Part shown: positions 42,804-51,153 of the stretch, piece by piece | How positions within the stretch are numbered: the stretch's first letter is position 1 | Layout: every line of letters starts with the position of its first letter | DNA from: Halobacteriales archaeon QH_7_66_36 | GTDB lineage: Archaea; Halobacteriota; Halobacteria; Halobacteriales; Haloarculaceae | DNA: 64,000 bases | Reading direction: 5' to 3' | NCBI GenBank assembly: GCA_003021175.1 | Contig: PXQV01000003.1 | Location: 1-64,000, forward strand | Translations under genes and position numbers: made by a program | Notes under the pieces: model-generated | Seen by the model: only the letters and a program-made list of their open reading frames with translations | What the model was told of the DNA's origin: nothing | Database searches by the model: none

Positions 42804-43559
42804 GTGCGACGCATCCGCTTTCACGACGGCGACGACGTTCGCCTCGGTGAGTTGGTCGACGACGAGATTCACGCGTTCCCGAACGACGGCAGTCGCATCG
42901 TCGGTGAGGAGACGTTCGACCCGAGCGCCGTCGACGTGCTCCCGCCCTGCGAGCCGTCGAAAATCGTCTGCGTCGGTCTCAACTACGCCGACCACGCGGC
43001 CGAGCGCAACTCCGAGATTCCCGACCGGCCGCTGCTGTTCCTGAAGCCGCCGAACACCGTCGCGGCCCACGGCGACGACCTCACTCTGCCGACCGGTAAG
43101 GAGCGTATCGACCACGAGGCCGAACTCGGCGTCGTCATCGGCGAGCGCGCCTCCGAGGTCGATGCTGACGACGCCATGGACCACGTCGCGGGGTTCACCT
43201 GCGTCAACGACGTGTCGAACCGCGACGACCAGGACGTGGAGCAGAACTGGGTCCGCGGGAAGGCGTTCGACGACAGCGCGCCCATCGGGCCGGTGCTGGC
43301 GACGCCCGACGAGGTGCCCGCGGACGCCAGCGTCACCTGTCGCGTCAACGGCGAGACGACGCAGAACTCGACGCGCGACCAGTTCATCTTCGACGTGGGC
43401 GAACTCGTCGCGGAGATAACGACGTACGTCACCTTGGAGTCCGGCGACGTGATCTCGACCGGGACGCCGGCTGGCGTCGGCCCGCTGTCGGACGGCGACG
43501 AGGTGGAAATCGAGGTCGAAGGCGTCGGCACGCTCCGTAACACCGTCACCATCCCGTAA
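42804..43559 (+). CDS. Fumarylacetoacetate hydrolase (FAH) family protein
   Basis: A 251-residue FAH-fold hydrolase or decarboxylase: KIVCVGLNYADHAAERN, RPLLFLKPPNTVAAHGDDL, the metal-binding IDHEAELGVVIGE, FTCVNDVSNRDDQDVEQNW, and GDVISTGTPAGVGPLSDGDE. Such enzymes cleave C-C bonds in aromatic or keto-acid breakdown (acylpyruvate, 5-carboxymethyl-2-hydroxymuconate routes). Start GTG 42804 (MRRIRFHDGDDV). It lies between repeats copies 3 and 4. Confidence 0.92.
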   Translation: MRRIRFHDGDDVRLGELVDDEIHAFPNDGSRIVGEETFDPSAVDVLPPCEPSKIVCVGLNYADHAAERNSEIPDRPLLFLKPPNTVAAHGDDLTLPTGKERIDHEAELGVVIGERASEVDADDAMDHVAGFTCVNDVSNRDDQDVEQNWVRGKAFDDSAPIGPVLATPDEVPADASVTCRVNGETTQNSTRDQFIFDVGELVAEITTYVTLESGDVISTGTPAGVGPLSDGDEVEIEVEGVGTLRNTVTIP

Positions 43560-43605
43560 TTCAGCGGCGGGACCGTCCCGTCGTCCGGCTACGTCAGTCG
43601 ACAAA

Positions 43606-44055
43606 ATGACTTTGCCGGCGGCGGTCGCATCGACCGTCGTGAACGCCCGCACGAGCGACCTGTTCGCGTACGCCCTCCTCGCCGGCTCCGCGGCGCTCGG
43701 GCTGTTGGTGTGGCCGGCGCTCCCCGAGACCGTGGCGATACACTTCGGACTCGGCGGCGACCCGGACACCTTCGTCTCGAAGCCGGTCGGAGTCGTGCTT
43801 ACCCCGGCTATCGGCGTCCTCGCCGTGCTCGCCGTGCGATACGCCCCCGAGCGGCTCGGTGGGCACACCGGCTCGCCGGCATCCGAGAACACGACAGTCC
43901 TGTTCGTCGCCGCGGTCATCGCCTACGTGCAGGCGTTCGTCTACGTCTGGAATCTCGGCTACCAGCTCGACCCGAAGGTCGTTAGCGTCCCCGTCCTGAC
44001 CGCGGCGGGGTTGCTCGTCGTGTACGCGTACCGACGGGACGCGGTGGCGACCTGA
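43606..44055 (+). CDS. DUF1648-like membrane protein
   Basis: A 149-residue membrane protein with four hydrophobic helices. PALPETVAIHFGLGGDPDTF followed by VSKPVGVVL is the P-x-x-(V/I)-x-x-H-(F/W)-x-x-x-G-x-x-D motif of DUF1648. The start is either ATG 43606 or, giving a better N-terminus, GTG 43639 (MNARTSDLFAYALL). Function unknown; the family occurs with signalling and SdpI-type immunity proteins in bacteria, which may not apply here. Confidence 0.8.
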   Translation: MTLPAAVASTVVNARTSDLFAYALLAGSAALGLLVWPALPETVAIHFGLGGDPDTFVSKPVGVVLTPAIGVLAVLAVRYAPERLGGHTGSPASENTTVLFVAAVIAYVQAFVYVWNLGYQLDPKVVSVPVLTAAGLLVVYAYRRDAVAT

Positions 44056-44099
44056 CCGGAGCGGGGGGATGTATTCGTGTTCGACTGTGCTGCCGGGTA

Positions 44100-44220
44100 G
44101 TGTTCAATTAAGAGTGGATCCGGAGAGTGGAAGGACAACGATGTGTAGAAAGCCACCGGCCCCTTTCAGTCCCACCCAGCACGGGTTCTCGGCCGGGCGA
44201 CGCCCCGCGTATCTGAACAC
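44100..44220 (-). repeat. Interspersed repeat element, copy 4 (minimal, 121 bp)
   Basis: Minus-strand orientation. Perfect 7-bp terminal inverted repeat GTGTTCA (44100-44106) and TGAACAC (44214-44220). Core GTGGGACTGAAAGGGGCCG runs 44175 down to 44157, and the second core GATGTGTAGAAAGCC at 44140-44154 abuts it almost directly, so the copy lacks the variable hairpin insert of copies 2 and 3. Distances from ends to cores equal those in copy 3 (43 and 48 nt). Confidence 0.85.
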
Positions 44221-44271
44221 CGCCGCCGTCCGAGTGACAACTCCTAATGGCCGGCTTCACCTACCAAGGGT

Positions 44272-44805
44272 ATGCGACTGACGCGACGCGACGCGCTGGC
44301 GGCACTCTCGGGGGCAGGAATCACTCTCGGGGGTGGCGTCGCGGCGCTGTCGCGCGAATCTGTCGACGCGAGCGAGGCCGGTCCATCGCTCGACGACACG
44401 CTGGCGACGCTGACGGCCGCCGCGGAGGTCGTGTATCCGAGCGACGTGGAGGGCATCGAGGCGTTCGTCGAGGCGTATTCGCTCGGTCGAATCGAGGGGC
44501 GTGACGAGTATCTCGCGGGCGTCCACGACGCGACCGTGGCGCTCGACGAAACGGCGCTCTCGTGGGAGGACGCACGGTTCGCCGCCCTCGCGGCCGACCG
44601 CCGTGATACGGTGCTCCGGCAGTTGGGCGTCCCCACCGCCGACGAGGATCCCGACGGCACGCGCGCCGAGCGGGTCCGCTACTACGTCGTGAACGAACTG
44701 CTGTACGCGCTGTACGCCTCGCCGACGGGCGGCGAACTGGTCGGCATCGAGAACCCGCAGGGCCACCCCGGCGGGGTAGCGAGCTACCAGCGAGGACCGC
44801 GATGA
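44272..44805 (+). CDS. Gluconate 2-dehydrogenase subunit 3-like protein (Tat substrate)
   Basis: A 177-residue protein with a twin-arginine signal (RLTRRDALAALSGAGITLGG), so it is exported folded. The body, DDTLATLTAAAEVVYPSDVE then AFVEAYSLGRIEGRDEYLA, is the helical gluconate 2-dehydrogenase subunit 3 family that escorts a flavin dehydrogenase. It overlaps the GMC oxidoreductase by ATGA (44802-44805), as expected for a two-subunit export complex. Start ATG 44272. Confidence 0.88.
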   Translation: MRLTRRDALAALSGAGITLGGGVAALSRESVDASEAGPSLDDTLATLTAAAEVVYPSDVEGIEAFVEAYSLGRIEGRDEYLAGVHDATVALDETALSWEDARFAALAADRRDTVLRQLGVPTADEDPDGTRAERVRYYVVNELLYALYASPTGGELVGIENPQGHPGGVASYQRGPR

Positions 44806-46388
44806 CGGACGTGTGCGTCGTCGGGGCCGGGCCGGCAGGTGCGCTGGTCGCCGACAGGCTCGCCGCCGCCGGCCGCGACGTGACGATACTGGAGGCGGGC
44901 CCGCGCTTCGACGAGACGCCCGACACCGAGCGGATGGAGCGGTCGATTCGCCCCGGCCACGCGCCAACCGAGGTGTGGGAGATGGGCGGCCCACGGGACG
45001 CGTACTCGGCGTCCGGCCCGGACTTCTACCCGCTGAACGTCGCCCGCGTGAAGGGCGTCGGCGGCACGACGAACCACTGGCAGGGGATGGTGTACCGTCT
45101 GCACGAGGCCGACCTGTCGGGCGAGAACAACCCCCCGTCGTGGCCCCTTTCCTACGACGACCTGCGCCCCTACTATCTTGAGGCCGAGCGCGCCTTCGGC
45201 GTCGCCGGAGCCTCGGACGACCCGTACGCGCCGCCCCGCGAGGAGCCGCATCCACTGCCCGCGTTCCCGCCCTCCTACTCGGATTCGCTGTTCGCGGAGG
45301 CCTGTGAATCGGTTGGTGTGACGACCCACGCCGCGCCGAACGCCCGCAACTCCGAACCGTACGACGACCGCGCCGCCTGCGTCGGCTACGGCACCTGCAA
45401 GCCCGTGTGTGCCTCCGGCGCGAAGTACAGCGCCGACCACACCGTCCGGCAGGCCGAGGCGAAGGGCGTCGACCTCGTCACGCAGGCTCCTGTCCAGCGC
45501 CTCGAAACCGACGCCGCCGGCGAGCGCGTGACGCGTGCCGTCTACGTTCGCGACGGCGCGCAACGGACCATCGAAGCAGAGCAGTTCGTCCTCGCGGCCG
45601 GCGGCGTCGAGATCCCCCGGCTCCTCCTGCTGTCCGCCAGCGACGCGCACCCGGACGGCCTCGCCAACAGCTCCGGTCTCGTCGGTCGCTACTTCCACGA
45701 CCACCTGTTCGCGGGGATGGGCGGCACGCTCGACGAGCCCACACGACAGAACCACGTCGGCTTCATCACGACCGAGAGCCACCAGTTCTACGACGACCCC
45801 GGCGCGGGTACCGGCGAGATCCCCGCCCGCGACGGCGACCTCGCGCCGTTCAAACTGGAGTTCCTCAACTACGCCGGTCCCTCGCCGGTGGCGATGGCGC
45901 TGCGCGAGGACGCGTGGGGCGACGAACTCCGCGACCGACTCGCGGACGCCTACGGCACCCACGTCGCGATGGGCGGTCTCGTCGGCCAGCCGCCGCTCGC
46001 GCGCAACCGAATCACGCTCGACGAGTCGCGCACGGACGACCACGGCAACCCCGTTCCCGACGTGGTGTGGGAGATCGACGAGAAGACCCGGCGGACAATC
46101 GAGCGCGCGAACGAGATCCAGCGCGCGATACTGGAAGCCCTCGGGGTCGACATCGAGTGGACGGCCGGGCCGGAGGACACGGGGCCGGCGTACCACCACA
46201 TGGGAACGACGCGGATGAGCCGCGCCCCGGAGGCGGGCGTCGTCCGGCCCGACTGCCGGACCCACGACGTGGGGAATCTCTGGGTCGCCTCGTCGTCGGT
46301 GTTCCCGAACGGTGGCGCGCTCAATCCGACGCTCACCATCGGCGCGCTGGCGTTGCTGTGTGCGGATAGCGTGGACGCGAGCTTGTGA
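44802..46388 (+). CDS. GMC-family FAD oxidoreductase
   Basis: A 528-residue flavin enzyme: FAD-binding VCVVGAGPAGALVADRLAAA, VGGTTNHWQGMVYRLHEAD, FVLAAGGVEIPRLLLLSASD and the C-terminal GGALNPTLTIGALALLCADS with YHHMGTTRMSRAPEAG. It lacks its own signal peptide and likely travels with the Tat-exported small subunit encoded just before it. The substrate may be a sugar or alcohol (gluconate dehydrogenase type); the electron acceptor is unknown, no cytochrome subunit is seen beside it. Confidence 0.92.
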   Translation: MTDVCVVGAGPAGALVADRLAAAGRDVTILEAGPRFDETPDTERMERSIRPGHAPTEVWEMGGPRDAYSASGPDFYPLNVARVKGVGGTTNHWQGMVYRLHEADLSGENNPPSWPLSYDDLRPYYLEAERAFGVAGASDDPYAPPREEPHPLPAFPPSYSDSLFAEACESVGVTTHAAPNARNSEPYDDRAACVGYGTCKPVCASGAKYSADHTVRQAEAKGVDLVTQAPVQRLETDAAGERVTRAVYVRDGAQRTIEAEQFVLAAGGVEIPRLLLLSASDAHPDGLANSSGLVGRYFHDHLFAGMGGTLDEPTRQNHVGFITTESHQFYDDPGAGTGEIPARDGDLAPFKLEFLNYAGPSPVAMALREDAWGDELRDRLADAYGTHVAMGGLVGQPPLARNRITLDESRTDDHGNPVPDVVWEIDEKTRRTIERANEIQRAILEALGVDIEWTAGPEDTGPAYHHMGTTRMSRAPEAGVVRPDCRTHDVGNLWVASSSVFPNGGALNPTLTIGALALLCADSVDASL

Positions 46389-46454
46389 GAACATGACACG
46401 GGTGAGGCAGGCTTTTTATGATGGGCCGGGAATCGGGAGTCGAGTCCGATGACC

Positions 46455-46523
46455 AGTCCCGTTTACTGACCGACGCTCGCCCGCGCGTCGGTCACGTCCG
46501 CACCGTTTTCGACCGACGGGACT
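46455..46523 (+). promoter_or_regulatory. Structured leader upstream of hflX
   Basis: Outer arms AGTCCCGT (46455-46462) and ACGGGACT (46516-46523) enclose a perfect 9-bp hairpin, GACCGACGC (46468-46476) with GCGTCGGTC (46485-46493), around an 8-base loop. The hflX ATG follows 6 nt after the outer stem. A TTTTTATG element about 40 nt upstream of the outer stem may be TATA. Such a long, nested leader is unusual for leaderless haloarchaea. Confidence 0.6.
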
Positions 46524-46529
46524 ACGATC

Positions 46530-47786
46530 ATGTCAGGAGCAGTCATCGGCAAGCGGGTAGAACAGGGCGACGCGAACACGGCGGAGATAACGGGGCTCGC
46601 GAGAGCGGCCGGCTACGAGGTCGGTGCGGCGGTGACGGCGACGGCTCCACGCGACGCGACGTTCAACCTGCCGTCAGGGACCGTCGCCGGCCTCGCCGAC
46701 GCCGCCGAGAGCCACGACGCGACGGTCGCCGTCGTCGATAACGAACTCACCCCCGGACAGGCGCACAACCTCTCGGAGCGACTTCCGGCGGATGTGGCGG
46801 TCTACGACCGACGACGCCTCGTGTTGGAGGTGTTCGAACGGGGTGCCGGGACCGAAGCCGCCCGGTTGCAGGTGAAGCTCGCCCGCCTGCGCTACGAGCT
46901 TCCCCGCCTGCGAGCCGACGTCAGGCGTGACGAAGCGACCGAGGTCACGAGACACGACGAGGAAGGAAAGCCGATTGAGGATCACAAGCGGCGCATCGAC
47001 GAGACGCGCCGGAAGCTGCGACGCGTCGAGGACCCGACGCCGAAGCGGATGGAGCGGCGACGCACGGCGGGGTTCGACACGGTCGCGCTCGCCGGCTACA
47101 CGAACGCGGGGAAGACGACGCTGTTGCGCCGGCTCGCGGACGACCTCTCGCTCGACGCCGACGGCCACCCGGACGAAAGCGGCGAGCCGAACGTGGCAAA
47201 CCGACTCTTCGAGACGCTCGGAACGACGACGAGACGGGCGAGCATCGCCGGCAGGCGAGTGCTCCTCACCGACACCGTCGGCTTCGTCTCCGACCTTCCC
47301 CACGAGTTCGTCGCCTCCTTCGAGTCGACGGTAGCGAGTGCCCGCCACGCCGACGTGGTCCTGCTGGTCGTCGATGCGACCGACGACACGGCCGAAATCG
47401 AGCGCAAGGTCGCGGTCGCGCGCGAGCAACTCGCGGACGCGGAGGGGACGGTCGTCCCCGTGCTGAACAAGGCCGATATGACGACAGGGGCGGAACTCGC
47501 CGCCGCAGGCGAGCCCTTCGAATCGGAGCCAGTCGAGGCAAGCGCGACGGAGGGTGCCCTCGCCGCGTTGCGCGAGCGGCTCGTCGCCGAACTCCCGACC
47601 GAAGAAGCGACGCTATCTGTGCCGAACTCCGACGCCGCGATGCAGTTCGTCTCCTGGTGTTACGATCACGCTGAGGTGCGGGACGTGGACTGCGGGAAGG
47701 CGGTCGAGGTTCGACTCAGAGGAAAGCCGTCGGTCGTCGCGGAGGCGGAGCGGCGTGCTGAGCGGCATGACACCTCGCCGGGCTGA
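46530..47786 (+). CDS. hflX: GTPase HflX (ribosome-associated)
   Basis: HflX splits or rescues stalled ribosomes and belongs to the Obg-HflX GTPases. The 418-residue protein has an N-terminal HflX domain (ITGLARAAGYEVGAAVTATA), the coiled-coil helix (RLQVKLARLRYELPRLRADV), and the G domain with G1 GYTNAGKTT, G3 DTVGFVSDLPHEFVASFEST (in parts), and G4 NKAD. C-terminal tail with a small extra fold. Start ATG 46530. Confidence 0.94.
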   Translation: MSGAVIGKRVEQGDANTAEITGLARAAGYEVGAAVTATAPRDATFNLPSGTVAGLADAAESHDATVAVVDNELTPGQAHNLSERLPADVAVYDRRRLVLEVFERGAGTEAARLQVKLARLRYELPRLRADVRRDEATEVTRHDEEGKPIEDHKRRIDETRRKLRRVEDPTPKRMERRRTAGFDTVALAGYTNAGKTTLLRRLADDLSLDADGHPDESGEPNVANRLFETLGTTTRRASIAGRRVLLTDTVGFVSDLPHEFVASFESTVASARHADVVLLVVDATDDTAEIERKVAVAREQLADAEGTVVPVLNKADMTTGAELAAAGEPFESEPVEASATEGALAALRERLVAELPTEEATLSVPNSDAAMQFVSWCYDHAEVRDVDCGKAVEVRLRGKPSVVAEAERRAERHDTSPG

Positions 47787-47792
47787 GCGTCG

Positions 47793-48230
47793 TCACAGCC
47801 GCTTGCACATGACCGTCGCCGTCTCCGGACACAGCTCGTCGAACTGGGCTGTCTCACGGACGGGCGCGGGGACGGACTCGCGAGCCACCCGCTGGAAGCC
47901 GTGCGCGGTAAAAAAGTCCGCCGCGGTCGTCGTGAGCAGATACAGTGACTCGATTCCGCCCTCGCGGGCGCGATCCGCCAGTGCCTCGACGAGCGCGCCG
48001 CCGTATCCCCGGCCCCGTTCCGATGGCGCGACGACCACCGAGCGGAGCAGCCCGTTCGACCCGAGCGGCTCGATGCCGCCTGTCCCCACCGGTGCGTCGC
48101 CGACGACCGCGACCCGGAAGCAGTCCGTCTTCGAGCGCACATCGCTGGTCGGGAGACCAGCGTCAGCGAGCAGTGACTCGACGTACGCGATCCGGTCCAC
48201 AGCAGGGTAGAGCCGGAGGGAATCACTCAT
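47793..48230 (-). CDS. GNAT N-acetyltransferase (ArsN2-like)
   Basis: A 145-residue acetyltransferase: VAVVGDAPVGTGGIEPLGSN, LLRSVVVAPSERGRGYGGAL with the acetyl-CoA loop, and YLLTTTAADFFTAHGFQRVA. The last block (TTTAADFF-x-x-x-GF) is typical of ArsN2-type acetyltransferases that detoxify arsenical herbicide-like compounds. No ars genes are next to it, so the substrate is uncertain. Convergent with hflX. Confidence 0.85.
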   Translation of the reverse strand: MSDSLRLYPAVDRIAYVESLLADAGLPTSDVRSKTDCFRVAVVGDAPVGTGGIEPLGSNGLLRSVVVAPSERGRGYGGALVEALADRAREGGIESLYLLTTTAADFFTAHGFQRVARESVPAPVRETAQFDELCPETATVMCKRL

Positions 48231-48275
48231 ATCAGGGACGTTCGTTCGACGCTTGATACGGTTGACGGCACTCTG

Positions 48276-48764
48276 TCAGAACGGCAGACTCGGCGCGGCG
48301 AGCAACCCGGCGTCGATGAGCAGGAGGACGGCCAGCACCGCGGCACCTCGGAAGAACGGCCGCGCGTTCCGCGCCGGCTCGCGGAGCTTGCCGGCGTCCA
48401 GTCCGTCGCGGAGCTTCGAGCCGGCCACCTCGACCAGTCCGGTCATGGCGACCCACATGACGAGCATGCCGAGGACGAGATGGCCCCGGCCGGTGCCCGT
48501 GAGCGTCTCGACGGTGTAGAGTGTGCCGGCCTGATGGCCACCCGTGAGCAGGAGGACGACCGCCGACGCGCGCGTGAGCGTCGAGAGACCACCGGTCACC
48601 CGCGAGAACGCCTCGTTGCCGATGTCTCCCGCGACGGCGGCGGGGTTGACGAACAGCGCGACGTAGAGCACACCACCCGTCAGCGCCGCGGCGAACAGAG
48701 TGTGGAGCACGTACGAGATCGTCAATCCGATCCCCATCTGGACGGGGACGAAGATAGGGTCCAT
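48276..48764 (-). CDS. Integral membrane protein, CopD-like
   Basis: A 162-residue protein with four predicted helices: SYVLHTLFAAALTGGVLYVA, ASAVVLLLTGGHQA, HLVLGMLVMWVAMTGLVEV and FFRGAAVLAVLLLIDAGLLA. The H-x-x-F/H-x-x-G-x-x spacing is reminiscent of CopD or other heme/copper-binding four-helix proteins, but the assignment is weak. Start ATG 48764. Unknown role. Confidence 0.7.
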   Translation of the reverse strand: MDPIFVPVQMGIGLTISYVLHTLFAAALTGGVLYVALFVNPAAVAGDIGNEAFSRVTGGLSTLTRASAVVLLLTGGHQAGTLYTVETLTGTGRGHLVLGMLVMWVAMTGLVEVAGSKLRDGLDAGKLREPARNARPFFRGAAVLAVLLLIDAGLLAAPSLPF

Positions 48765-48884
48765 ACCCGCGAGTCGCCCGCCTGTCTCGTGAATCTACCG
48801 CTCTGGGGAGAGCGAGGCGAACGCACGCCGCGCGGCCCACGGCGTGTAAGCAGCCTTAAGACTGGCCCGCCGCTTCTCACGAAC

Positions 48885-49952
48885 ATGCAACCACGGGATC
48901 TGTCCGCGCACGTCCCCTACGAGGCCGGGCGCGGCATCGAGGAGACCGCCCGCGAGTTGGGCGTCGCTCCCGAGGAGCTGACCAAGCTCTCCTCGAACGA
49001 GAGCGCGTGGGGACCGTCGCCGAAGGCCGTGGTCGCCATCCGCGAGGCGGCCACGTCGGTCCACGCCTATCCGAAGGCGTCCCACACCGACCTGACCGCG
49101 AAGCTCGCAGACCAGTTCGACGTGGCCGACGACCAGGTGTGGCTGGCCAACGGCGGCGACGGTGCCCTCGATTATCTCGCGCGCGCGTTACTGGCTCCCG
49201 GCGAGGCGGTGCTCGTCTCCGACCCCGGCTTCGCCTACTACGCGATGTCCGCCCGGTTCCACCACGGGCGGGTGCGAAGCTATCCACTCTCCAAGTCGGA
49301 CGGCTTCACACAGCGCGCGGACAACGTCCTCGAACACTACGACGGGGAGCGGGTCGTCTACGTCACGTCGCCGCACAACCCGACCGGCACCGAGATGCCG
49401 CTGTCCGAGGTGGCGGCGCTGGCCGACGGCACCGACGAGGAGACGCTCGTCGTCGTCGACGAGGCGTACGCCGAGTTCTCCGAGTCGCCGTCAGCGGTCG
49501 AGCTGGTCCGCGAGCGCGACGACGTGGCCGTCCTCCGAACCTTTTCGAAGGTGTACGGGCTCGCCGGCTGTCGGCTCGGCTACGCCCTCGTCCCCGAGGA
49601 CTGGGCCGACGCCTACGCCCGGGTGAACACGCCCTTCGCCGCCTCGGAACTCGCCTGTCGAGCCGGCATCGCCGCGCTCGACGACGAAGAGCACGTCCGG
49701 AAGACGGTCGAGGGCTCCCGCGAGGCGTGCGAGTACATGTACGACAACCTCGACTGTCGCACCTTCGAGTCGCACGGCAACTTCGTGCTCGCGGAGGTGG
49801 GCGACGGCACGCGCGTCTTCGAGGCGGCCAAACGGGAGGGGGTCATCGTCCGCGACACCACCTCCTTCGGCCTGCCCGAGTGCGTCCGGATCACCTGCGG
49901 CACCCCGGCGATGACCGAACGCGCCGTCGACGTGCTCAACGAGGTCGTATGA
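48885..49952 (+). CDS. hisC: Histidinol-phosphate aminotransferase
   Basis: PLP enzyme of histidine synthesis. The 355-residue fold type I aminotransferase has LSSNESAWGPSPKAVVAIRE, ANGGDGALDYLARALLAPGE, VYVTSPHNPTGTEMPLSEV with the NPTG motif, VVDEAYAEFSESP, and the PLP-lysine segment LRTFSKVYGLAGCRLGYAL. It overlaps the next gene by 4 nt (ATGA). Other his genes are not in view; scattered his genes are usual in haloarchaea. Confidence 0.94.
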   Translation: MQPRDLSAHVPYEAGRGIEETARELGVAPEELTKLSSNESAWGPSPKAVVAIREAATSVHAYPKASHTDLTAKLADQFDVADDQVWLANGGDGALDYLARALLAPGEAVLVSDPGFAYYAMSARFHHGRVRSYPLSKSDGFTQRADNVLEHYDGERVVYVTSPHNPTGTEMPLSEVAALADGTDEETLVVVDEAYAEFSESPSAVELVRERDDVAVLRTFSKVYGLAGCRLGYALVPEDWADAYARVNTPFAASELACRAGIAALDDEEHVRKTVEGSREACEYMYDNLDCRTFESHGNFVLAEVGDGTRVFEAAKREGVIVRDTTSFGLPECVRITCGTPAMTERAVDVLNEVV

Positions 49953-50452
49953 GGGTCGCCGTCACCGGCACCCCCGGCACGGGCAAGACGACCGCGGTCG
50001 AGCGGGCCGACACCGACCTCGATGTCGTCCACCTCAACGACGTCATCGAGCGCGAGGGGTTCGACGCCGGTACCGACGACGAGCGCGGCTCCGTCGTCGC
50101 GGACGTGGACGCGCTCGACGCGTGGCTCGACGGCCGCGACGACGTGCTCGTCGAGTCACATCTCGCCCACCACTTCCCGGTCGACCGCGTGGTCGTGCTG
50201 CGCTGTCACCCGGAGACGCTGGAGCAACGACTGACCGAACGGGGCGAGTCACGGGCCAAGGCACAGGAGAACGCGGAGGCGGAGGCGCTCGACGTGGTGC
50301 TCTCCGAGGCGGTGGCCGAACACGACGAGTCGATGTACGAGATCGACACGACCGACCGCGACCCCGACGCGGTGGCTCGCGACATCGAGGCAGTCGTCGC
50401 CGGCGAGCGCGAACCGAGCGTCGGCACCGTCGACTTCATCGACTACCTATGA
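49949..50452 (+). CDS. AK6/Fap7-type adenylate kinase
   Basis: A 167-residue P-loop NMP kinase of the AK6/Fap7 group, which combines adenylate kinase activity with a role in small-subunit ribosome maturation in eukaryotes and Archaea. Walker A VTGTPGTGKTTAVER, LNDVIEREGFDAGTDDERGS, then DVLVESHLAHHFPVDRVVVL with HxxxxFP and LTERGESRAKAQENAEAEAL, the lid-like region. Overlaps hisC and the next gene by 4 nt each. Confidence 0.92.
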   Translation: MRVAVTGTPGTGKTTAVERADTDLDVVHLNDVIEREGFDAGTDDERGSVVADVDALDAWLDGRDDVLVESHLAHHFPVDRVVVLRCHPETLEQRLTERGESRAKAQENAEAEALDVVLSEAVAEHDESMYEIDTTDRDPDAVARDIEAVVAGEREPSVGTVDFIDYL

Positions 50453-51063
50453 CGCTCGACCAGTACCGCGAGGCGGCCGACCGCGCGCTTCGCCCGGCCG
50501 TCAGCGCCGCCGTCGCGGTCGGACTGACGCCGAACGGTATCTCCGTCGCCGCCCTCGGGACGGCCGTCGCCGCCGGCGTCGCCTACTGGTTCGCGGATTC
50601 CGGCTCGCTGCTGTATCTCGCGGGAGCGCTTCTCGTGTTCCTCAACGGCGTCCTCGACGTGCTCGACGGGATGGTCGCGCGTCGCACGGGCACCGACTCC
50701 GCCGCCGGCGACCTGCTGGACCACGTGCTCGACCGCTACGCTGATATCGTCATCGTCGTCGGACTCGCGGGCGGCACCGGCCGGTTCGCGCTCGGTCTCG
50801 CGGCCGTGACGGGCGTGCTGATGACCTCGTATCTCGGCACGCAGGCGCAGGCCGTCGGCCTGAACCGGGTGTACGGCGGGCTGGTCGGCCGCGCCGACCG
50901 ACTCGCCATCGTCGGCATCGTGACCGGCGTGGCCGCGTTCGCCACGCCGTCGGTCGCGAATCTCTCGCTCGTCGGCCTCCTGCTCGTCGTCTTCGCCGTC
51001 GTCGGACACCTGACCGCGATCCAGCGGTTCTACCACTCGACAGTCGCGCTGAACGAGGCGTAA
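50449..51063 (+). CDS. CDP-alcohol phosphatidyltransferase family protein
   Basis: A 204-residue membrane enzyme that transfers a phosphoalcohol between CDP-lipid and a polar head group, or a similar CDP-linked reaction. The signature DVLDGMVARRTGTDSAAGDL then LDHVLDRYAD is the complete D-G-x2-A-R-x8-G-x3-D-x3-D motif. Six hydrophobic helices. In Archaea candidates are archaetidyl-inositol-phosphate or -glycerol-phosphate synthases; the head group is not determined. Coupled to AK6 by ATGA. Confidence 0.9.
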   Translation: MTLDQYREAADRALRPAVSAAVAVGLTPNGISVAALGTAVAAGVAYWFADSGSLLYLAGALLVFLNGVLDVLDGMVARRTGTDSAAGDLLDHVLDRYADIVIVVGLAGGTGRFALGLAAVTGVLMTSYLGTQAQAVGLNRVYGGLVGRADRLAIVGIVTGVAAFATPSVANLSLVGLLLVVFAVVGHLTAIQRFYHSTVALNEA

Positions 51064-51153
51064 TCGGTCGGCGACGCGCCCGCTCACAGACGACGGTTTT
51101 TACCCGCGGACGACGAAGGCGAGCACAATGAGTGGGTCATCGCGGTGGTCGGC

